The notes under the pieces: generated by a model
Told to the model about the DNA's origin: nothing
Seen by the model: only the letters and a program-made list of their open reading frames with translations
Database searches by the model: none
Program-made: the position numbers and the translations under genes
In this document: positions 12,408-23,118 of the stretch, piece after piece
Numbering within the stretch: the stretch's first letter is position 1
How the letters are laid out: each line of letters starts with the position of its first letter
NCBI GenBank assembly: GCA_022592435.1
Contig: JABYQS010000031.1
Location: forward strand, 186,001-250,000
Reading direction: 5' to 3'
Source of the DNA: Cerioporus squamosus
Lineage: Eukaryota > Basidiomycota > Agaricomycetes > Polyporales > Polyporaceae
DNA length: 64,000 nt

Positions 12408-15400
12408 TCACTCGGACTTCAACGCCGTCTGGAAGACAATCATGCTCGCCTGGCAGCCAGACACGACAAGCGCGGTCGTGACGTCCCCGACGGTCCGCTT
12501 GACCTCGCTCCCGACGCCCCCATGTTCCTCCATGACGGTCTTCAGCTCCGCATGGTGGTTCTCCACGGCAAGCCTGCGCGAGCGCCCGGTGAGGATCAGC
12601 AGCCTGCTGCGCTCGTCCGTCGCGCCCTCCGACATGGCCAGGGCTTGTTCGATCAGGTAGTGCAGCGGGGTAGGCGTCGAGACCTCGTCAAACTCCATGC
12701 GCGAGAGCGCAGGGGCGAGCGACGGATCGTCCGGCCGGGTATAGCGTGCCCAGGCGATGTTGTCGGCGGTCTCGGACTGGAGACGCGTCTGCGTCGTCGC
12801 GTGGCCGTACACCGTGTCGGGGAAGACCTGTACCATCGCACATGCGCGTGTCAGTTCAACATTCGTATTCACCGAGCATCATCCGCAATCTCAGACCAAG
12901 GGACAAGGAGGAGCACTCACCGAAGCGATCGTCGTGGTGTTCTGCTGCGTGTGCGACTCGCCAAAGCGTTCGTCCTGAGCGATCCTCGCCTTCTCCTGCG
13001 ATCCCGTAGGGACGAGCTCGGCCTCACACTTCGTCATCCGCACCACGGTCGCGCTGATCCTCGGGTTCGCGCACAGCTGCACCGCGAAGTCCAGAGCGAG
13101 CCTATCATCGGGGCCACCAAAGAATGGCACGAAGAGCTTGTACGTCCCCGCGTGAGAGGTCTTGGCGACGCCTCCGGGCTGGTGCCGATCGACGAACAGC
13201 GCAACATCTGTCTTGGACGAGCCGAAGAGGCCCCGGATGAACTGCGAGTGGGAAAGGGACACGTCGCGTTCGTCTGCGCCGGCGGACGTTGCCCGGAAGA
13301 GCGCATCGAAGGGGTTGTGAGACGGGACTGCGCGCGGGGTGGTCGCGCCCTCCGCGCCCGTGTTGTCATGCGTGGGTGCCGTACCAACCGAGTAGTGTGG
13401 CGGCAACCAGGGCACGAGGATGAGGTGCGAGTCGTTGCGTTTTGCGTGTTCGGACACAGATGCGCCGAGGTCTTCGAAGGGAACAATCGCAAGCGAGGTG
13501 CTGACGGGGACGCCGTGTAGGGCCCCGAAGGTCCCGAAGATGTCCAGGAGGGGGTCCGTCGCGACGAGCTGCTCTACGTTTGAGGACCTCATGACCGCAG
13601 ACGTACGATCGGACAGCTCGAGGACACGGATGGCATCGATTGAGAGGTCGGCAGCAGCAGGTGGTATGCTGGGCGTAGGCGAGGAGCTCTTGGAGTCGAC
13701 AGCATCCGAGGCGAGGGTGTGTGGGTCGCTGGGGGTGTACGATGGCGGAGGCGGCAAGATGAGCTGAGTGAGAGCCATCATGCCAGGGAGGTGCTCGATC
13801 TTGTCAAGGACTACCGTGAATCGCGTCCGCTTGTTACCGACGTCCTGGCCGGCACGCTCCTGCACTCCAGCTTCGCCTCCTTGCGCGCCGTCGCGTACAT
13901 TAGCGAAGTTGGGTCCAGTGGCGGAAGCACGGACTCGCATCTCCGGCGGATACAGGAAGGTTACCGCAGGTGTCGTCATGAACGTGAGCAGGAGGGCTTC
14001 CAGGACGAACATGGAGAACACGCGCTGGGAGAGAATGTGGGCCGACAGCCCGACGTTGAGGACGATCAGCTCGACGAGACTATGGATATGTCAGCTCCCG
14101 ATAGTTTCCGTCTTTGTATGTATCACGTACCCCTTGCAACTCATGAGAGACCCGATCGTGCTCGCCTCCCGCCACGTGAAACCTGCCCACCTCGCCGCGG
14201 CGGTACAACCACCGAATTTGCCGAAGTAAGCCAACGCACAGATCGCGACAGTGTATCCCCAAGTGATGCCTGCCCCAAGCTCAATCTACTGCATATGCGG
14301 TATAAGCCAGGAGACACATACCGTTGTCGAGAAGGCCCAAGTCCGTGGACAGACCAGAAAGCGTGAAGTACTACGAAACTTGTGAGCAAACGCATGCGTG
14401 ATTCCAGAGCGAGACTTACCAGGGGCAAGAATATGATGGAAACCATATCTTCAAGCTTCTCCGTAAGGGCGATGGCAAGGCCACCCTCGCGAGGAACGAT
14501 TATTCCGGCAAGGAATGCGCCGAAGATAGCGTGGACCTGTTGCAACGTCAACATCTTTCAAGATCATACGCACATGAACATGAGGACGTACGCCGATGAT
14601 GTCAGTGAAGAACGCTGAGCCGAAGACGAGCAGCATCGTGATAGTCATGAAGAACATGGTTGGACCGTCCCGGATGGACCCCGTGCGCCGCGCAAGCCAG
14701 TACAGAACACGCCTGACGATGAAGAGGAGGAACAATGTCCATCCTACGCACGTCAGGAGGATCCAAAGAGCCATGAGGCCTGACCCGGCGTTGACGAGGG
14801 CCACGCTCAGAGCAAGGAGTGTCCATCCAATGATGTCGTTCCCGACACCGGCGGAAAGTACCACGATGCCGACGGTTGTGTCGAGAAGCTTAAGCTCGGT
14901 TAGGATACGGCATAGCACCGGGAATGCAGTGATCGAGTAGGCCACTCCAGTGAAAAGCATGAAGTTCGTGAACTTGACGCTGGGGTCGATGAAGGTGTTG
15001 TACAGCGGGACAGCAAGGGCCGCGCCGAGGCCTACAGACACGTCAGTGCTGATCACCGCACACTTTGAAAACGCTAGACGTACCGAACGGAAGACACATG
15101 CCGGCCATCGCCACAGTGACCGAGAGACGTGCATTGCGCTTGATCACGGCCGCATCGATTTCCAAACCGACCAGGAACAAGAACAAGCAGAGGCCGATGT
15201 TAGCGACAAGCGAGAGGAACGGACGCGAGTCTTGAGGGAAGATATGCTGGGTGAAACCAGGAATGCGGCCAAACGCCGTCGGACCTGGCGTACCCCGTCA
15301 GCTGGAGCGATGGTTCATGTGAAGCAACGAACACACCTAGCAGGATGCCTCCTATGACCTCCGCTATGACCTTGGGTTGCCTGATCTTGCGTAAGCCGAG

Positions 15401-15595
15401 GGCGAGGATCTGGGTGGTTAGGATGATGACCCCTGCGGCGCGCACGTTAGTACCCATAACTTGAGGTGAGTTGTCGACACAACCAGACTCACCGACTTGG
15501 ATGATCCACAGACGCAAGGGATCGTTCGTGTTGACTGCGCTCGGGTCTTGACCACTGAGCAATCCTCCCTTTGGCAGCACAGATGAGGAAACCAA
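12408..15595 (-). CDS. KHA1: K+/H+ antiporter of the CPA2 family (Kha1-like)
   Basis: Monovalent cation/proton exchanger of endomembranes. Nine exons run 15595-15493, 15432-15337, 15284-15084, 15031-14592, 14536-14420, 14370-14322, 14269-14131, 14079-12921 and 12827-12408. All phases agree and give about 907 residues, close to the yeast protein. The N-terminus GGLLSGQDPSAVNTNDPL matches the Kha1 start. The membrane domain shows RKIRQPKVIAEVIGGILLG, ITAFPVLCRILTELKLL, AGVGNDIIGWTLLALSVAL, FFTDIIGVHAIFGAFLAG and SLMSCKGLVELIVLNVGLSA. The Asp in the VGNDIIGW segment is the ion-binding region expected for this family. The C-terminal ~450 residues form the cytosolic universal-stress-like tail. It lies divergent to the first P450, with 970 bases between. 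Nothing suggests damage. Confidence 0.93.
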
Positions 15596-16565
15596 GCTAC
15601 CTCATTCGCCCTCGACGACACTCACCTGTTCCTGTGCCTCCCTCTTCCATAGAGCGCGTCGAGCTACGTCTATCACTGCTCTCGAGAACTCCGGCATATT
15701 GACGACTCGTTGGGTAGTCGTATCTTCGTTTGGGGTCGTGAGGTCGAGAAGCCGGACCGATTGGGCTGATATGGGACGACTCTATCTGACAGCGCTGTCG
15801 TCGAAGAGAGATGAAAGCAGTAGGATGTTTACAGAGGTAGTCGGGGGTTGGAGGACGTCTCTGGTCGTCGACGTGGTGGTCAAGACGAACCACGACGCAA
15901 AAGAACGGAGAGCCACATCTTCGCGTTAGCCGAGGTGGAACCCAATAGCAAGCGCCCGTACCCCGCTTCCGCCATTGCAACGGAACTCGGCCCGGACAAT
16001 CGAACTCAACAACTCGAAGCTTCCGCGCTTGTCTCCGTGACTTTCTCGAGACACGACTGCGCAAGAAACCTCTGCATATGCTAGCAGATTCAAGCAATGC
16101 GTGCAGCAAGCTAGAACATCCACTTTTTTCAGAGGCCCTGAAGATTGCAGTACTGACGGTGGAAGAGCGGCACGACTTGGACTCGGACTTTCCGACTATA
16201 GGCATGAGTATCGCGACTTTCCACGGTGCAATACTGTAAGATCGTCCTGGAGTCTGGATGGGTGAGTCGGAGCTATCGCTCGCTGGATGGAACAGTCTGA
16301 CGCTCTTCCTAGGCCGACCGTGGCATGACAGTCGACTTTTGCGTCACTCTGGGCCGCTCTACATCTCTCTGCGGAAAGTTGCGCTGCATCATGGATGGCA
16401 CACGTGGGCATGCGATGTGCTTCTAGCACCAAGTTCCCCCCTCGCGCCTGGACGGGGATACAGTTCAAGGGGAGTTACTTTCGCGAACGTCTGAGTCCAG
16501 CGCAATCTCAATAACAATCCGATAACATCCTGCTGCAAACATCGGAGGGCTCCAGGTAGTCCAGC
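15596..16565. other. divergent promoter region between antiporter and P450
   Basis: The antiporter (-) and the first P450 (+) are transcribed away from this 970-base gap. I see no conserved frame in it. It presumably holds both promoters, but I cannot name an element. Confidence 0.45.
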
Positions 16566-18644
16566 ATGATAACCCTCACTGTCGCAGTGTTTCTGGTACT
16601 CTGGGCGATGGTGTTGCGCGTACGGAGGCGAAGGACTGACTTCGTAAATCGCTCTCAAGGACGCCCTCTTCCGCCCGGACCTCCCGGCCTGCCTGTCATC
16701 GGAAATCTACTCGACTTCCCCGACACATCTGCCCCATGGTTAGGCTACCGAGACTTGAGTCGAAGATATGGTATGTTTCCGGATCACTTCTCGGTTTCGA
16801 AACACCATACTGAAGGCCGCCGCAGGGGACATGACCTTCCTGCGGGTATTGAATCAATTCATTCTCGTCTTAGGCAACGCGGATGTTGCATTCGATCTAC
16901 TGGAGAAACGATCCAACATATACTCGTCTCGACCAGAGTCGACCATGGTCAGATTGTAAGTCTTGTTCGCGGTGACTTTGGCTCAGAAGCTGAGCATGAT
17001 CCTCTAGGGGCGGTTGGGACTGGGTGTTCGCGTTCATGCCGTACGGACAGAGGTGGCGGCAGCACAGGCGCGCATTCTGGGAGTACTTCCGTCCTTCTGC
17101 TCTCTCCACCTTTCGCCCTGCACAGGAAGAAGGCGTCCACCGGCTGTTATCAGGACTTCTCGAAAGTCCGCACAAGGTCGATGAACATATCCGATAGTCA
17201 GTGATCGACGCTTCCTCTTCCACCTACCCCCACTGAAAAGCGAGTTCCCCGCAGTGCTGTCGGGACAGCCAACTGTAAAGCCGCGCACGGCCTCGAAATT
17301 GCCCAAGAAAACGATAGTAAGATGGCGGTATTCGAAAAGGCGCAAGAAAACGTCGAGTACCTGATCGAGGGCTCTACTATACTGGAGTACCTACCTTTCC
17401 TGGTGCATGTACCCCGATGGTTACCTGGCACAGGCTTCCTGAGCTGGTTGGAGGAGAGCCAGAAGGCAGCATGGATGTTGCGGGAAATGCCATGGATAGA
17501 AATGAAGGAGGCAGTGGTAAGCACTATGCCTTCTCATCGTATGGTGATCCATACTGACTCTTCGGGGCGGGAAAGGGAACCGGAAATTACCACCCATCTG
17601 TGGCGAGCACGATGCTCGAGAAACTCTCCGCGGTTGATCCAGTCCACGTTGAAGAAGAGGAGCGACTAGCTATGAGTGCAGTCGCTACGGCGTACTCAGG
17701 TAAGTCCTAGATCGACTGTTTACGAACCAGTGATACGAATTCCCTGCGCTACCAGCTGGTCTCGACACCGTAAGTCACTGTCACATATCTCTCTATTGAC
17801 TACACTCACACTACACGCGCTGCAGTTATATGCGATGCTCCAGGCATTCTTCGCGGCCATCACCCTCCATCCAGACGCTCAAAGGGAGGCACAGGCGGAA
17901 CTCGATGCCGTCGTAGGCCCGAACCGACTCCCTACCTTCGATGATCGTGACAAATTGCCGTACGTGAACGCACTCCTGAAGGAACTGCTGCGATGGCACA
18001 ACGCCACGCCTCTCGGTGTCGCGCACCAGAGTGTCGCGGACGACGAGTATAATGGATACTTCATACCCGCGCAAACCGTCGTCTTCGTCAATGAATGGTG
18101 CGTCCGCCGCGACCTCCTGCATCTCAGCCCCTTTGACGAAGCTGGCGTAACATAGGTCAATCTTGCACAATCCTGACACGTATCAGGACCCAGACAAGTT
18201 CATTCCTGAGCGGTACCTGAAAGAGGGGAAGCCAAACCCGGACATAAGGAACCCTGCCACCATCCTGTTCGGATTCGGTCGAAGGTTACTTCGCCTGGCT
18301 AACCATGTTCCCCTATTTGCTAACACCGACCTTGTCATGCAGGATCTGTCCCGGAAGATACTACGCGGACGCAACGTTATTCTTCTTCATTGCGTCCGTG
18401 TTGCATGTCTTCCGAATCTCCCCGCCGCTCGACGATGAAGGCAAGGAGATTCGCATCCAGCCCAAAGCCAAGGCTGGACTGGTCTCGTGAGCCCCCACTT
18501 TGGACGCAACCATAGTGCGTTCTAATCGCTCATCCATACAGGTACATGGAGAACTGGTCGTGCAGGATCGAACCGCGGTCTTCTGGTGCGGAAGCTCTCA
18601 TCAACAGTCAGAGGAGTTCCAGCAGTGTTCCTAAGTCCGGCTGA
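16566..18644 (+). CDS. cytochrome P450 monooxygenase (copy 1)
   Basis: Ten exons (16566-16770, 16826-16955, 17008-17196, 17255-17516, 17576-17699, 17756-17769, 17826-18097, 18156-18284, 18343-18486, 18542-18644) close exactly on a 523-residue protein. A hydrophobic N-terminal anchor precedes the Pro-rich hinge RPLPPGPPGLPVIGN. The I-helix motif AGLDT sits on a 14-nt exon. The K-helix ExxR is in KELLRW, the PER motif in FIPERY, and the haem loop is FGFGRRICPGRYYA with the Cys ligand. Such proteins are membrane-bound ER oxygenases of the basidiomycete type often auto-labelled O-methylsterigmatocystin oxidoreductase; the substrate is unknown. Two donors are unusual (GTCAGT and GTTACT). A paralogue with nearly the same exon lengths follows in tandem. 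Confidence 0.92.
17756..17769 (+). other. 14-nt microexon encoding the P450 I-helix motif
   Basis: The bases between accag and gtaagt complete GCT (A) with the preceding G and then encode G-L-D-T, the oxygen-activating A/G-G-x-D/E-T motif. Skipping it would remove the motif and shift the frame. The paralogue has a microexon of identical length and phase at 20383-20396. Confidence 0.85.
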
Positions 18645-19057
18645 GCCGCCGCGCATTGGACCATGCGGCCATGTCCCGTTCCTCTTGTATGCTATGTCGC
18701 AGCATCCAATGCCTTCGTTCCGAGTGTATGCCTTTATTAGCGCCATGACACCGGTGCGAGTAAGGTTCAAGTTCCTCCCCTCTAGTCCCTCTGGAGATAG
18801 AGCGACCCTATGATGTAGGCCCTTCAACTGCATGCCGACACTGTGTGTTCCTTGGCCGCAGTATTCTCCTCAACGTGACCTTCCCTATCGGTATCTGAGG
18901 TCGGCCTTGTCTCTCGCTGAGCAACGACTTCCACTGATCACGAATTCAACAGGTCCTTATCCGACTGGAGGTAGCGCTCCAGGCGCCACGGAGTGAGAGA
19001 GCGAAGCTAAGACAGAGCTTTTGAGTTCGTAAGAAGCACGGAGAGAGAACATGTGCC
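18645..19057. other. spacer between the tandem P450 genes
   Basis: This gap of about 410 bases holds the 3' region of copy 1 and the promoter of copy 2. No coding remnant is recognised. Confidence 0.45.
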
Positions 19058-21254
19058 ATGACCGCAGGATGGAATACTCTCACCGCTCAGGTATAAGAGA
19101 GCCATGATGGCGACGTAGGGTGAGCCTCATTCATAGACGTCATGTACCTTGCTCTCGTCCATATCCCTCACACCGACACCGCTCCCATTCGTTGGTCTAG
19201 CGCTACTCGCAGGCGTGCTGTACCTGCGCTCCCTCATACTATGGCGAAAGAGAACGCGTGGTCGGCCGCTGCCGCCTGGCCCGCCAGGGCTTCCTATCGT
19301 CGGCAATTTCTGGGACATGCCGACCAGCAGGTGGTGGCTTGGTTTCAACGACTACTGCACGAAGTATGGTGCGTCAACCTTCCACAATACCACGAGACGT
19401 GCATACCGACTTTCTGACGCACGTCGACAGGCGATATCATACACCTCAAGGTATTCAACCAGCATGTCGTCATTCTCGGCAGCGCGGAAGCCGTGCGGTT
19501 CTTGGACTGGCGCTCGGCGAACACGTCTGACCGCCAGTTGACACCAAGCATCGCTCTGTGCGTCGTGAATGCTCCCGAGTTCGATGTGCTTGTACTATAA
19601 CTAAGCGGCTCTGGGCACATGCAGCGCCGACCACTCGTGGTCCTTCGACCTTTTCCAGTATGGCCCGAAGTGGAGGCACTATCGGCGTGTCTTCTGGCAG
19701 CACTTCCACCCGGGCGCGATCACGAAGTACAGGCCAATACAGGAAAAGGCTATGCACACTTTCCTTGCCAGAGTGCTCAAGAATCCGAGTAAGGTTCAAG
19801 ACTACATACAGCGGTATGTGCTCCATGACCCCAGGCTGGAGTAGACCTCACACTGACCGTTGCTGCAGCACCTTCGCCGAGGCGGTCCTGAAGATCGCGT
19901 ATGGCGTCGATGTGGTCGACGAAAACGATGAAACCATTGAAGTGATCAACGAGGGAGTGGCGGGGGTGCGCGAGCTGCTCGTCTTCGGCGGCTTCCTCGT
20001 GGACTATCTACCGTTCCTGCGCTACGCCCCTTCGTATCTACCCGGCTGCGGCTTCATGAAACAGTTCAAAGTATGGGCACGAGCTAATCAGCGGCTGAGG
20101 AACTTCCCGTACCAGCGGCTCGTAGATGCCATGGCGAGTGTTTCGCGACTCGTGCTTGACAAGGTGTCCTACTGAACTTCGCAAGTTCTCTAGAATAAAG
20201 GTGAAGCGCCTCAATGCATCCTCACGGACATCCTCGCGGGCGCTGAAGGGGAGTACAAGACATGGCCTTACGAGATTGAAGCGCTGGCGAACAGTGTAGG
20301 TGGTATCATCTTCGAAGGTCAGGGATGCTTCGTTCCACCGCATATGTCAATGCATGATTCTCACCGTCGAGCATGTTCGCAGCTGGCGCCGACACTGTAT
20401 GTCTCGTGGCTTATTCCTGTGGACATGGCTGATGGTTTTCAACTCGCATAGACGTCTTCGACGCTCCAGGCGGTCCTCCTGGCCATGTCCCTGTACCCCG
20501 ATGTTCAGAAGAAAGCTCACGCTGAACTGGACAAGGTAGTCGGCCACGACCGTTTGCCAGACCTCGACGATCGCGATCAGCTCGTATACTTGAACGCCAT
20601 CATCAAAGAGTCCCTTCGTTGGCTCCCCGTCGCACCTCTCGGACAATCGCATTATACCATGGTGGACGACGAGTTCGCGGGGTACTTCATCCCCGCCGGG
20701 ACTATCGTGCAGGGAAACATCTGGTATGCGGTGTGCAAGCGCTCTGCATCAGGCAAGCTGAAATGAGTATTTGCTACAGGGGTTGCACGCACGACCCGGC
20801 AGTGTATGACCACCCCGACGAATTCCGTCCCGAGAGGTTCATACGCGATGGACAACTCGATTCGAGTGTCCAAGACCCGGCCACGGTTGTGTTCGGCTTC
20901 GGTCGACGGTGACTCTGCTGCCTCGCATTCATTCGTTTCAACACTAACTTGGGCGGCCTCCGACAGCATCTGTCCAGGGAGGCATTTCGCAGACATAGCA
21001 CTCTTCATCAACATCGCAGCGCTGCTGCACGTGTTCAATATCACTCCTCCTCTCGACGAAAACGGGAATCAGATCAAGATTGAACCGAGCATGACGGACT
21101 GCATGGTATCGTGAGTGTTGCTCCGCATTCTACAGCCGCACAGCGCGACTGACTCGCGGGCAGGTATCCAGAGGATTCGCGGTGCATTATCAAGCCCAGA
21201 GGACCCTGGGCGGAGGCTGTGATTGCCAGTGCCGTCAACGAACCTACGTATTAG
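19058..21254 (+). CDS. cytochrome P450 monooxygenase (copy 2)
   Basis: Tandem paralogue of the preceding P450. From the membrane anchor on, exons are 19137-19368, 19431-19557, 19625-19813, 19869-20133, 20194-20317, 20383-20396, 20452-20723, 20780-20908, 20967-21110 and 21164-21254. Motifs are RPLPPGPPGLPIVGN, AGADT, KESLRW, FRPERF and FGFGRRICPGRHFAD with the Cys ligand. The anchor frame has no ATG, because a TAG lies in frame at 19134. One fix is a first exon 19058-19090 (MTAGWNTLTAQ) and a 46 bp intron, which keeps phase and gives about 539 residues. Otherwise the start is damaged. The intron at 20134-20193 appears to be GC-AG, at the place where copy 1 has GT-AG. The substrate is unknown. 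Confidence 0.85.
20383..20396 (+). other. 14-nt microexon encoding the P450 I-helix motif (copy 2)
   Basis: It has the same length, phase and role as 17756-17769 in the upstream paralogue. It encodes the end of A plus G-A-D-T, between cgcag and gtatgt. Confidence 0.85.
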
Positions 21255-22215
21255 CTCCAAGATCGTATGTGTCTCGTGTATGAGGCGTGTGCCCTGCCAG
21301 TTCGAACGGCATAATCAACTTGAGAGAAATGTCGTATGTCACTTAGGTTAGCACACTGCCAGAGTGTTCGTTGACTTGAGTTCACACAACAAGATCAACT
21401 ATTGCTACAGTGATGAGAGAATTACAAGAGGCTACAAATCGACGTCTCACGTTTTATACACTGGTTATCGACCCATGTACGGCGGTCCTGGCACTACAGT
21501 ATTGGCACATACCAAAACGGCCCAGAAAGTATTCGAACAGCAAGGAGTTCATCCTTGACTACCAACTTGGATCCTGCCATGCAGGGCGCGTGCCAACTCC
21601 AGTCGCATTGAACGACGTATCCACAGAACTGCCTGACAACCTCGTCATAGGCTCTGTGTCCTTGTAGAACTCGTCGAGCAGTTGTGCAGCTCCCGACCGG
21701 GACGCGATCCGTACAGAGGCTGCGTGCAGCGTCAGGAGGACGGGACTCGGAGGTGGCACCTCGACGTCGTCACGGTGCTACGTGCGAGACTCGATACGTC
21801 CAGGGATGCCCATACGTCGACGCAAAGATCGATTTCTGTCACCGACGTCGAAAGTATCGGGAATCATCCGACCGTGTTCGTCCTGACAATCATTTTCAGC
21901 CACCGGTAGAGCCGAGACCATGACTCCGGGACTTGCGGCATAGAACCGCCGCTAGTCGTACCAAATGCGTTTGCTGAAGAGGTATGGGCTATCAGAGCAT
22001 TTGGCTTGAATTAGCTGGCCATGGACTCATGGAGGCATGAATACTTTATGTCTCGTCGTGATCTGTCGCGATGCTCATGGCGGTGAGTAGCGAAGCCTAC
22101 CAAAAAGGGGGAAGCGCCCATCAAATTGCCGCTTCTGACTGAACCACCAAGAACAGGCCGCTGCTCTCAGACTGTCCTCGTTGTCCCTGCTTGCAACACA
22201 GCCAGATAATTCACG
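21255..22215. other. intergenic, no gene seen
   Basis: About 960 bases lie between the second P450 and RPC11. Short open frames are present, but none has a recognisable motif or splice chain. Confidence 0.45.
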
Positions 22216-22788
22216 ATGCTGTTCTGCCCAAATTGCGCCAACCTCCTGGTTATCTCAGCGGAAACGGGATACAACAAATGGGCGTGTAACACCTGCGCAT
22301 ACGAGTTCCCGCTCACGAAACAGGTTTGTCGTTCCTTCTCACGAGTATCCCTGTCTCCGTATAGCAAGAGTGTTGACGAGCCGGATGTCCTGCAGATGAC
22401 CTCGAGAACAAAGCTGAAGAGGAAAGTGGTCGACGACGTCCTCGGAGGCGAAGATCAATGGAAACACGCCGACTCCACGACCGGTGAGACTCGGATGGCG
22501 TCGAGCCCGAGGCCAACGCGTCTCGAAAAACCACTGACGGGCCATTCTTCCAGCGACATGTCCAAAATGCGACAACGGGCGGGCATACTTCTACCAGCTG
22601 CAGATCAGGTCTGCGGACGAACCGATGACGACGTGTACGTTACGCAGCCCTGGTTTGATTTCTTCCTCCACTGACTCATGTGCGCTCTCACAGTCTACAG
22701 GTACGCGAGGCTCTCTGAGATGGTCAAGTGGCCTCACTGACTGCTCTCTAGGTGTACAGCGTGCGGCAACAACTGGCGAGAAAATTAG
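22216..22788 (+). CDS. RPC11: RNA polymerase III subunit RPC11 (C11, TFIIS-like)
   Basis: Small zinc protein that supports RNA cleavage, termination and reinitiation by RNA polymerase III. Exons 22216-22323, 22396-22483, 22554-22634, 22694-22700 and 22752-22788 sum to 321 nt, that is 106 residues; the human subunit has 108. The N-terminal zinc ribbon shows CPNC and CNTC. The middle has DDVLGGEDQWKHADST. The C-terminal TFIIS-like ribbon has CPKCDNGRAYFYQLQIRSAD, with the catalytic acidic-hairpin type RSADEPMTT, then CTACGNNWREN. The fourth exon is only 7 nt (F-Y and part of R) and is required for the frame and the conserved MTTFY-[KR]-C joint. Confidence 0.93.
22694..22700 (+). other. 7-nt microexon in RPC11
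   Basis: TCTACAG is flanked by ctctcacag upstream and gtacgcg downstream. With one base from the preceding exon it gives F-Y, and with two bases carried into the last exon it gives R, rebuilding the conserved MTTFY-R-C stretch. Without it the zinc-ribbon cysteines fall out of frame. Confidence 0.8.
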
Positions 22789-23118
22789 GCGCGTTCGGTC
22801 TCTGCGCGATTTTGTACTTTATTCGGTCTTCCTGGCAGCTACTCCCGACACTTGTATCTATACCACGACAGCGTCCACTCATCATAACTTGAATCTCCCA
22901 CTGACTTTATGGTTCTCGTCTCCGACGCCTTGGCCATGGTCTGACAGGCGTCCCTGCTGCTTCCCGTCTGCCCATCTCTGGGGATACCCTGAATGCATCG
23001 CATAACAACATACAGACAACGGACCGTACCCGTACAATGCGGCTCACAGATCATACTCGTACAGGTCTCATTCTCCACTGCGTGAAGAACCTCGAGACGT
23101 CCACTCCGCGATGGCAAA
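22789..23118. other. 3' spacer between convergent genes
   Basis: A 330-base gap between the ends of RPC11 (+) and the next minus-strand gene. No other gene is recognised. Confidence 0.45.

Noticed and set aside
12345..13520. Plus-strand open frame of 391 codons
   Set aside because: Mirror of the antiporter C-terminal exons; Arg-rich composition and no family features.
16566..21254. Secondary-metabolite cluster centred on the P450 pair
   Set aside because: No PKS, NRPS, terpene synthase or dedicated transporter is nearby; the antiporter is a housekeeping cation exchanger and the methyltransferase is 25 kb away.
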